Positions 1 through 5,364 of a stretch of DNA of 5,364 nucleotides are shown here, in pieces. The position numbers and the translations under genes are program-made. Below the pieces are notes generated by a model, which saw only the letters and a program-made list of their open reading frames with translations, searched no databases and had not been told where the DNA came from. Within the stretch, counting starts at the first letter, position 1. Each line of letters opens with the position of its first letter. The stretch comes from Candidatus Gottesmanbacteria bacterium RBG_16_37_8 (GTDB taxonomy: Bacteria > Patescibacteriota > Microgenomatia > 2-02-FULL-39-11), in contig MFJA01000012.1 of assembly GCA_001779055.1 (NCBI GenBank), positions 50,397-55,760 on the forward strand. The letters are read 5' to 3'.

Positions 1-1454
1 AATCCAAAACATCTACAACGATAAATTCGCCAGCGACGCTTACAAAATTTGAATATATTCCGATAGGTCATTTAGCCAGATTGACGAAAAGCCACCCGCT
101 TCTAATGTTTCACCTGACGAGATTTTTTATTACAATATTATTTTTGTGGTTTATTGGCTGGGTCTTCCTGCCAAAACTCTTCGTTGATCCATTATTGAGA
201 ATATTGGCGGCGATTTTAGTGCTTTTTTCCAACGGCATATTGCCGGCAATTGACAATGAAAATTTGCGGATTCTACTTACTTTACCTACAGACATGTTTG
301 TTTTTCAAAGATTGACTACTGCCGCCCATCACTATATATTAGGGTCGTTTTTTTCACTGGCGTCCATTTATTATCTGGCAAAGTCTTTTGAGAAAAGGAG
401 CATAATTGACCTATTACTGGCTTCAATTTCCGGCTTTCTGACTGCTTTTATTTTTGTCCCGGCAATTTTACTTGTTTACATAAGTATTCCAGTGTTTCTT
501 ATCCTTTTTCTAACCAGAGTTTCTTATAAGTTAAACAAAAATAAATACAGAAGAATTTTTATTTCATTGTTGATTTTTATTTCTTTATCAATAGTTCCGA
601 TTATTTATTTACGGTATGTAGCGCAGTTTCCGGAATTCAAAGCTTTTATAAATACAGAACAGATCGCGCCGTATGATATAAGACCGTCCAATTACCTAAT
701 GATTGTCGGAATGACTTATTTATTCAGCTTTTTTTCAATCCGGAGAATTCTTGCTAAAGGGAAAAGCCTGGAGTTATTATTGTTTAGCTATCTAATTATT
801 CATCCTGCGGCGGTATTTTTGGCGACAAAAGTATTGGAGATTAATAAAGTCAGATTTTTCTTCACTTCATATTTTATTGTTTTTGGCGTATTGGCAACAT
901 TCGGAATTATTGAAATTGCTGAATTTATTAAGCGCAGATGGAATAAGATTCCAACTGTTTTAATCTTAGGGATTCTTCTTTTTATAATTCTTTATCCAAG
1001 CCGGCATAATTTTGGAATGAGTTATGCCAGAAACCGGGTATGTTTTTGCCAGAAAGAATTTTTCGATTACGGTTATCCGCAAAAGGAAGTGATGGAGACG
1101 ATAAATTATTTAAAGAAAGAAAGCGGTGAGTATGATGCCGTTCTGTCAGGATACTTTGCAGGAGTATTAATTCCGGCATTTTCAGGCAATCGCGTCTATA
1201 CCAGCTGGTGGCAAAGGTTAATGCAGACAGATAATTTGGGAGTTGTTTCAGAGAATGTTGAGAGATTTTATTCAAGACGTATGCAGAATGAGGAAGCTTT
1301 AAGTTTTCTCAGGAAAGAAGGGATAAAATTTGTTTTTCTGGGAGATGAGGAGAGGAACAAATCTGCAGATAGAAAAGATTTGAATTACCCGTTTTTAACA
1401 GAGAAATCAAGATTTGGTACTACAATACTTTATAGAGTAGAGGAGGGAATATAA
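1..1454 (+). CDS. Polytopic membrane protein, GT-C glycosyltransferase-like, with C-terminal soluble domain (5' partial)
   Basis: Numbered from the first full codon at base 3, 483 residues are visible. The frame is open to the left edge, so the true start lies outside. A TTG at base 81 is a poor start because the codons before it read GHLAR (residues 22-26), which runs naturally into the following RLTKSHPLLMFHL and looks like the loop before a membrane helix in this kind of protein. About nine to ten hydrophobic segments follow (roughly 40-56, 64-82, 110-126, two in 134-169, 185-204, 229-246, 255-275, 283-305, 316-331). The last 150 residues are soluble and probably extracytoplasmic. They include a GYFAG..IPAFSGNRVY stretch (383-399) and EEALSFLRKEGIKFVFLG (430-447). 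This architecture is common in uncharacterised GT-C-like proteins of Patescibacteria and Chloroflexi. The catalytic acidic loop expected near the N-terminus is not in view, so activity and substrate are unknown. The only two cysteines form a CFC motif (347-349). The gene ends five bases before the next one, so the two are likely co-transcribed. Confidence 0.85.
   Translation, partial: SKTSTTINSPATLTKFEYIPIGHLARLTKSHPLLMFHLTRFFITILFLWFIGWVFLPKLFVDPLLRILAAILVLFSNGILPAIDNENLRILLTLPTDMFVFQRLTTAAHHYILGSFFSLASIYYLAKSFEKRSIIDLLLASISGFLTAFIFVPAILLVYISIPVFLILFLTRVSYKLNKNKYRRIFISLLIFISLSIVPIIYLRYVAQFPEFKAFINTEQIAPYDIRPSNYLMIVGMTYLFSFFSIRRILAKGKSLELLLFSYLIIHPAAVFLATKVLEINKVRFFFTSYFIVFGVLATFGIIEIAEFIKRRWNKIPTVLILGILLFIILYPSRHNFGMSYARNRVCFCQKEFFDYGYPQKEVMETINYLKKESGEYDAVLSGYFAGVLIPAFSGNRVYTSWWQRLMQTDNLGVVSENVERFYSRRMQNEEALSFLRKEGIKFVFLGDEERNKSADRKDLNYPFLTEKSRFGTTILYRVEEGI
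1441..1446 (+). promoter_or_regulatory. Shine-Dalgarno AGGAGG for the gene starting at 1460
   Basis: A full AGGAGG lies inside the last codons of the upstream gene, 13 bases before the ATG at 1460. The spacing is longer than the usual 5-9 bases but tolerable. It is the only strong ribosome-binding site seen at a start in this window, and it supports translation of the second gene from a shared transcript. Confidence 0.55.
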
Positions 1455-1459
1455 TTTCA

Positions 1460-2716
1460 ATGTTGGCCAAACCGAAATTTTTGATTTTCTATTTCCTTTT
1501 TTTTGCCGGAATTATATTCCGATTGTGGTTTATAACTTTGTATCCTCAACCTCAGCTGATTGCCGATCAATACGTTTACAACTGGTATGCCGATGGAATA
1601 TTGAAATACGGAATATTTGCAGTATCTGACAGACTATACGGTTACCCCTTAATATTGGCTGTAATTAAAATTTTCTTCGGAAACAATTACTTAGCGGTAC
1701 ATTTATTCCAAGCAATTCTGGATACATTGACTGCATTCATGATTTATTTTATGGGAAGTCAACTATTTAAGAGTAAAATTCCGAGTTATTTGGCATTAAT
1801 TACCTACCTATTCAATCCTTTTACATCAGCTTATGTAGGTATGCTTTCAACTGAAATTACGGCAATTTTTCTGACTCTGCTCATTTATATTCTATTTCAG
1901 CAAGTACTTCTTAAAGGCAAGATTTTTGTCATTTTATTAGTGTCTTTATTATTAGGATTTCTACCACAATTGAGACCTTCATTCGTGTTATTTCCTGTAA
2001 TTTTTATATTAGTTTTATTTTTTTTGTTGAGGGAAAAAATAAGAATTAGCCAGTTATTACTTGTATTTACTATCCCGATTTTATTCATTTTACCGTTTAT
2101 TTATACCGCGATCGGCAATATTAAATATTTCAATCAATTTAGTTTTTTGACAGTTGATAAACTTATAGCACGGGAATTTTATTTCAGCATGTTAGTTGGT
2201 AAGTATCCGCACCATACTCCACTTGAGATGTTACCCAAAAAAATGCAGGAAATTTACTATGAATTTACACCAATACCCAGGAATAAAGACGAAAGAAAAG
2301 CCATGGCAGATAAATATATTAATTTGGGATTGATTGAACTCAAGAATGACTTATCAGGACAGATTATCCGTCATTTCAAAAAGATGTATTATGTGTGGGA
2401 GAAAAACTATCTGTTTTATTATACCGGACTTATAAAACCAATTAGCCGAATAGTTTACATTGGTAACTCAATCCTACTGTTTTTAGGAATTTACGGATTC
2501 ATATATTATTGGAGGAGGGAAGCAATATACTTGCAGAAATATAAAAATCTTAAGGTTTACTTAATTATGATAGCATTTTTATGGGTATATATTTCAGTTA
2601 TCCATATGATATCAACTGCTGATGAAAGGTACTCTTTGCCCGGATATCCGTTGATGTTTCTCTTTGCCGGATATGCAATTTATAAAATTACTACTTATCG
2701 GAAAAAAGAAAATTAA
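1460..2716 (+). CDS. GT-C fold membrane glycosyltransferase, ArnT/PMT type (PMT_2-like)
   Basis: This 418-residue protein has about ten hydrophobic segments, the first at residues 6-25. The loop after that helix holds an acidic IADQYVY motif with Asp36, where GT-C enzymes keep their catalytic Asp. Next come the family-typical stretch DRLYGYPLILAVIKIFFG (57-74), HLFQAILDTLTAFMIYFMG (81-99), a conserved-looking TE pair at 131-132, RP at 172-173 and a near C-terminal DERYSLPGYPLMFLFAGYA (388-406). This order matches the PMT_2/ArnT superfamily, which transfers a sugar from a polyprenyl-phosphate carrier to lipid or protein on the outer membrane face. A soluble loop at about 235-310 separates the N-terminal core from the last helices. 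I see no cysteine. ATG at 1460 is chosen because it follows AGGAGG and places the first helix at the N-terminus. The acceptor and sugar cannot be read from sequence. It probably shares an operon with the upstream gene and could use donor made by the adjacent GT2 enzyme. Confidence 0.88.
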   Translation: MLAKPKFLIFYFLFFAGIIFRLWFITLYPQPQLIADQYVYNWYADGILKYGIFAVSDRLYGYPLILAVIKIFFGNNYLAVHLFQAILDTLTAFMIYFMGSQLFKSKIPSYLALITYLFNPFTSAYVGMLSTEITAIFLTLLIYILFQQVLLKGKIFVILLVSLLLGFLPQLRPSFVLFPVIFILVLFFLLREKIRISQLLLVFTIPILFILPFIYTAIGNIKYFNQFSFLTVDKLIAREFYFSMLVGKYPHHTPLEMLPKKMQEIYYEFTPIPRNKDERKAMADKYINLGLIELKNDLSGQIIRHFKKMYYVWEKNYLFYYTGLIKPISRIVYIGNSILLFLGIYGFIYYWRREAIYLQKYKNLKVYLIMIAFLWVYISVIHMISTADERYSLPGYPLMFLFAGYAIYKITTYRKKEN

Positions 2717-2722
2717 TTTTGT

Positions 2723-3442
2723 TTAATGACGATAATTCTGTTTAATTCTGATGATGCTTAGCAGGGATTTGAGGTATTCTTCAAGACTTATTTTGGTCTT
2801 GCCAAGCTTGCGGTTGACAAAGGTGGTCGGTACTTCGATAAATTTAAAACGGTGAAGATAGAGGATATAAGCAGTTTCCGAAAGAGTCGTATAGCCTTTT
2901 TCCGCGGGATTGACACCGACGATTATGCGGGCAGCTTTTTGCGAATAGAGCCTGAAACCGTTGGTGAAATCGTGAAGCGGAATTTTTAAAATTGTCCGAA
3001 TGTAGAGGTTGGCAAGACTGCTTAACGTACGACGGATTTGAGGCCAATTAACGATCAGGGAACCGGATACATAACGGGAGCCGATGACCAGAGTATCGGG
3101 GGATTTTTTTTCAAGGAGTCTGACTACTTCCTGCGGATCATGGGAAAAGTCGGCATCCATTTCAAGATAATATTGGGTTTTGGCTGTTTTTAGCGCGTAT
3201 TTGAGCCCATCAATAACTGCGGAACCACGGCCAAGCTTTCCTTTTCTTTTTAAGAGTAGAATACGGGAAAATCGGGAAGAAATCTTATTGATAAAAACAT
3301 CGGTGCCATCTTGAGAATTGTCGTCAACAATAAAAATATGGGAAGCGGGGTAGAGTTTTTTGAGCCGGGGAATGAGAATTACTAAATTTTCTTTTTCATT
3401 GTAGGTAGGGATAATAATACTGAATTTGTCCTGGAGGGTCAT
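2723..3442 (-). CDS. Polyprenyl-phosphate glycosyltransferase, DPM1-like (GT2)
   Basis: This 239-residue soluble protein carries the full motif set of the dolichol-phosphate mannosyltransferase family. In order it has PTYNE (12-16), VDDNSQDGT (39-47), GRGSAV (71-76), MDADFSHDP (95-103) with the metal-binding DAD, GSRYVSG (121-127), W133 and RR at 137-138, DFTNGFRLY (158-166) and RKLGKTKIS (211-219). Members move mannose or glucose from GDP- or UDP-sugar to a polyprenyl phosphate at the cytoplasmic membrane face. There is no C-terminal membrane segment, so it resembles the short, single-domain form. No residue seen here separates GDP-mannose from UDP-glucose use. The ATG at 3442 puts the first beta strand where the family expects it. 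No Shine-Dalgarno precedes it, but TATAAT lies six bases upstream on its strand, so leaderless translation is possible. It converges on the previous gene with a six-base gap. It is clearly G+C-richer than the plus-strand genes. It is a plausible donor supplier for the GT-C proteins around it. Confidence 0.95.
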   Translation of the reverse strand: MTLQDKFSIIIPTYNEKENLVILIPRLKKLYPASHIFIVDDNSQDGTDVFINKISSRFSRILLLKRKGKLGRGSAVIDGLKYALKTAKTQYYLEMDADFSHDPQEVVRLLEKKSPDTLVIGSRYVSGSLIVNWPQIRRTLSSLANLYIRTILKIPLHDFTNGFRLYSQKAARIIVGVNPAEKGYTTLSETAYILYLHRFKFIEVPTTFVNRKLGKTKISLEEYLKSLLSIIRIKQNYRH

Positions 3443-3470
3443 GGAGTAATTATATATTATTGAATTGCAG
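3443..3470. promoter_or_regulatory. Divergent start region with overlapping -10-like elements
   Basis: Only 28 bases separate the ATG of the minus-strand GT2 gene from the ATG at 3471 of the plus-strand gene (22 if TTG at 3465 is used). On the minus strand, bases 3454-3449 read TATAAT, six bases before the start codon. On the plus strand, 3455-3460 read TATTAT, ten bases before ATG 3471. No -35 match was seen at the usual spacing on the minus strand. There is no Shine-Dalgarno for the minus-strand gene; the only GGAG on the plus strand (3443-3446) is 24 bases from the ATG. AT-rich sequence yields such hexamers by chance, so the promoter call is tentative. Confidence 0.35.
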
Positions 3471-5048
3471 ATGGTTTTTATACTATTGGTTTATTTTCTT
3501 ATTAAGCTATTTTTTATCAACTATGTGCCTTTGTGGGACGGCTGGGCAAACAGCGGAGAATTAATACATAAGGCAGTTTCTACTCCATTTGATTTTTTTA
3601 ATTTTGATATAATCGGACATTCATCCTTCATTTATTTTTTTCTTATCAGTTTTCTTCAGTATTTAAATCCCGGAAATATCGCCTTGGTACATATTCCAAT
3701 AACAATTCTGACATTGTTGTCTATTTGGTCATTTTATAATCTTCTAAAGATAATTTTTGATGAAAGAAAGTACAAATGGGAGAATTGGCTATTAACTTTC
3801 CTTTATGCTTTTTTCCCAATAATAATATCCAATAGTCTTCACATAAACATAGATTACGGAGTAATGGTTTTTTATGTTATTTTCCTGAATTTACTGCTTT
3901 GCCGAAAGTATTTTTTCTCCATGATTGCGGCAATATTAATGATATCTTCCAAAGAGACAGGTCTCGGGTTATACGGAATTACTTTACTAATATTTACTGC
4001 CTACAAAACAATCTTAAAGAAATTGAAAATCAGGGCTTTAAGACAAATTATAATATCTAAATTTTATTTTTTTCTTCCGCCAATCCTTTTTCTGGCGAGA
4101 GTTATTTATATTATCAATTCGAAAAAAGAAGGATTGTGGTTTTCAGCTTTAAAAGATGTTTTCTCCACTAATTTTGGCACACCGGGATTTGATTCTTCGG
4201 TAATAGCGAGGATTCCGAAAGCATATTTTTTGGGAATTTTCGTAGTTAATTTCAACTGGATATTGAGTATTTTCCTATTGTTGGGGTTACTAAAATTAAT
4301 ATATAAATTGTTTATTAAAAAAGATAAATTAGAATACACAACCGACAATGGAAAAATAATTCTTTTATACTTTCTTTTTACTGCAAATGCACTTTTTTTG
4401 ACTTTATATAAGACTTTTACCAATTTAAGATATTTCCTGACGCTATACCCCCTGATGATAATTCTTTTTGGATATGGAGTAATAATTTTCATACCCAATT
4501 CCGTTATAAGAAGAGGAATTTTTGTAGCTGTTTCTTTAATTTTTTTTGTGGCTAATTTTTATACATTTGATCCTCTGTCAAGACAAATTTACGGTACTTT
4601 TAACTTCGGGAATCATAAGATGCTGAAAATAACTTCTGTCACCGGTGAATGCTGCGGATACGGCCGGGATCAACTGGTATATAACTTGGAATCAACAGCT
4701 TTCCATTATTTACTTAATAAGATTATCGCTGATATCAGACCAAATGAGAGTACTTTTTTTGCTTATCATCCTGTAGTTGGTCCTTCTATCATGTTTAGTT
4801 TTGATAAAAGGACATTGAAAAGAACAATAAGCTGGAGTAATTCCTTTATTCTCAATACAGCAATCTGGACTTTTGATTACTTGCAGGATAAACCTGATAC
4901 TATATATTATTTAGAATTTCCGATTGATGATAACAGTGCAGAAATAAATAAATATTTGAATTTATATACGATGGCTGAAAAAAGGAACTATAAATATTTT
5001 GATTTTGAAATGAATGTCTATATTTTTAAGAAGAGGATGAGTGCTTGA
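3471..5048 (+). CDS. Large polytopic GT-C-like membrane protein with C-terminal domain of unknown function
   Basis: The protein has 525 residues from ATG 3471; a TTG at 3465 would add two. Numbering here is from that TTG. Helix one spans about 5-20 and is followed by the loop VPLWDGWANSGE (21-32), whose Asp25 sits where GT-C enzymes place the catalytic acid. A second acidic site is HINIDYG (126-132), then SSKETGL (161-167) and TNLRYFLTLYPL (319-330), all typical positions in GT-C proteins. About nine to ten hydrophobic segments end near residue 364. The remaining 160 residues are soluble and probably extracytoplasmic, containing TGECCGYGRDQLVYNLE (393-409). I do not recognise that domain. It likely transfers a lipid-linked sugar, but this rests on topology and motifs. 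The in-frame stop at 3447 limits the start. It is one of the most AT-rich genes here, including its soluble tail (17 G+C of 60 at 4861-4920). Its last 23 bases overlap the end of the convergent GT4 gene. Confidence 0.82.
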   Translation: MVFILLVYFLIKLFFINYVPLWDGWANSGELIHKAVSTPFDFFNFDIIGHSSFIYFFLISFLQYLNPGNIALVHIPITILTLLSIWSFYNLLKIIFDERKYKWENWLLTFLYAFFPIIISNSLHINIDYGVMVFYVIFLNLLLCRKYFFSMIAAILMISSKETGLGLYGITLLIFTAYKTILKKLKIRALRQIIISKFYFFLPPILFLARVIYIINSKKEGLWFSALKDVFSTNFGTPGFDSSVIARIPKAYFLGIFVVNFNWILSIFLLLGLLKLIYKLFIKKDKLEYTTDNGKIILLYFLFTANALFLTLYKTFTNLRYFLTLYPLMIILFGYGVIIFIPNSVIRRGIFVAVSLIFFVANFYTFDPLSRQIYGTFNFGNHKMLKITSVTGECCGYGRDQLVYNLESTAFHYLLNKIIADIRPNESTFFAYHPVVGPSIMFSFDKRTLKRTISWSNSFILNTAIWTFDYLQDKPDTIYYLEFPIDDNSAEINKYLNLYTMAEKRNYKYFDFEMNVYIFKKRMSA

Positions 5049-5364
5049 TGAGCTTCCGGAAAACGCTATTATACTTTTGGGCAGTTTTTTCCCAGGAGAA
5101 GTGTTTTTTAGGAATAGTTATAAATTTACCCTTATAAGCTTTTATCATGGCGTTTGCCAAACTTTGACTTGAAGCAGGTGTAGTAAAAATTACCTTACCG
5201 AAAACTACTTCGGGCAAAGCTCCGGATCTGGCAACAATAAGAGGAAGTCCCATTTGGGATACTTCAAGGGCTGACAGACCAAATGAAGCTGAGACATCCG
5301 GGACAACAACACAATCGGCTATTGAAAGGTGAGCTGACAGCTCTTTTTCGGGTATTGAAGGATT
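5026..5364 (-). CDS. GT4-family glycosyltransferase, C-terminal part (5' partial)
   Basis: The frame is open from the right edge and gives 112 residues plus the stop. Numbered from the edge, the sequence reads PEKELSAHLSIADCVVVPD (5-23), SASFGLSALE (25-34), QMGLPLIVARSGALPEVV (37-54) and a C-terminal FSWEKTAQKY (89-98). This is the nucleotide-sugar-binding half of a GT-B fold, GT4 (Glycos_transf_1) enzyme: the region between helix alpha4 and the final helix. The internal Met at 5253 is not the start, because clear family motifs lie before it. The EX7E motif is unusual: the second Glu (34) is present but the first position (26) is Ala. Such enzymes add a sugar from a nucleotide donor to a lipid-linked or other acceptor in the cytoplasm; the specificity cannot be told. 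It ends in a short KHSSSS tail that overlaps the opposite gene by 23 bases. It shares strand and higher G+C with the DPM1-like gene. Confidence 0.9.
   Translation of the reverse strand, partial: NPSIPEKELSAHLSIADCVVVPDVSASFGLSALEVSQMGLPLIVARSGALPEVVFGKVIFTTPASSQSLANAMIKAYKGKFITIPKKHFSWEKTAQKYNSVFRKLIKHSSSS

Noticed and set aside
110..295. Minus-strand open frame of 61 codons
   Set aside because: It lies fully inside the first membrane-protein gene and its translation has no recognisable domain or upstream signal.
982..1275. Minus-strand open frame of 97 codons
   Set aside because: It is antisense to the well-supported soluble domain of the first gene, with no family features.
1897..2088. 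Minus-strand open frame of 63 codons
   Set aside because: Its Asn/Lys/Thr-rich translation is what antisense to AT-rich membrane helices gives by chance.
2709..2720. Perfect 12-base palindrome AAAATTAATTTT across the end of the ArnT-like gene, considered as a bidirectional terminator
   Set aside because: The stem has no G-C pair and no loop, so it would not form a stable hairpin; it is likely chance in AT-rich sequence between convergent genes.
2844..3047. Second minus-strand open frame of 67 codons inside the DPM1-like gene
   Set aside because: It is a different frame of a gene with a complete motif set, so it is a shadow.
4106..4498. Minus-strand open frame of 130 codons
   Set aside because: It is long but antisense to helices of the fourth gene, Lys/Asn/Ile-rich, and without a domain or ribosome-binding site.
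5076..5095. Short GGG...CCC inverted repeat with a T run, considered as a terminator for the fourth gene
   Set aside because: The stem is only about four pairs around a T-rich loop, and the sequence is explained as GT4 coding region.
5046..5110. Possible TGA recoding (UGA as Gly, as in Gracilibacteria and Absconditabacteria), extending the fourth gene
   Set aside because: No gene in the window contains an in-frame TGA within its conserved part, and read-through would enter antisense GT4 coding sequence, so the standard stop is preferred.

Overview
The window holds five protein-coding genes, and all five look like glycosyltransferases or membrane proteins of that class. Two of them run off the window edges. 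No rRNA, tRNA, CRISPR array, insertion sequence or integrase was seen, and no stretch of more than about 30 bases is gene-free. The low overall G+C, very tight packing, standard use of TGA as a stop and the style of the polytopic proteins suggest a bacterium of the Candidate Phyla Radiation (Patescibacteria), perhaps Microgenomates-like. That placement is an inference from protein character; no marker gene is present.

Layout. Bases 1-1454 (+) carry the 3' part of a large multispanning protein with a soluble C-terminal domain. Five bases later, 1460-2716 (+) encodes a 418-residue ArnT/PMT-type (GT-C fold) membrane glycosyltransferase, and the two probably form one operon. Six bases further on, 2723-3442 (-) encodes a soluble GT2 enzyme of the dolichol-phosphate mannosyltransferase (DPM1) type with a complete motif set. 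Only 22-28 bases separate its start from that of the divergent gene 3471-5048 (+), another polytopic GT-C-like protein with an orphan C-terminal domain. The 3' end of that gene overlaps by 23 bases the end of a convergent GT4 glycosyltransferase gene (5026-5364, -), which is cut by the right edge.

How the parts may work together. DPM1-like GT2 enzymes load a sugar onto a polyprenyl phosphate on the cytoplasmic side of the membrane. GT-C transferases use such lipid-linked sugars on the outer face. GT4 enzymes build glycans from nucleotide sugars in the cytoplasm. The window therefore looks like part of a cell-surface glycan or protein-glycosylation locus, with one donor-making enzyme beside several candidate users.

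Most notable points. (1) A base-composition mosaic: the two minus-strand soluble enzymes are near 45-50% G+C in sampled lines, while the plus-strand GT-C genes are near 23-30%, even in their soluble parts. (2) A divergent start region so short that both genes may be leaderless. (3) A GT4 C-terminal domain lacking the first Glu of the EX7E motif. (4) Cysteine pairs confined to extracytoplasmic regions of otherwise nearly Cys-free proteins. I see no clear evidence for a wholly new type of system.
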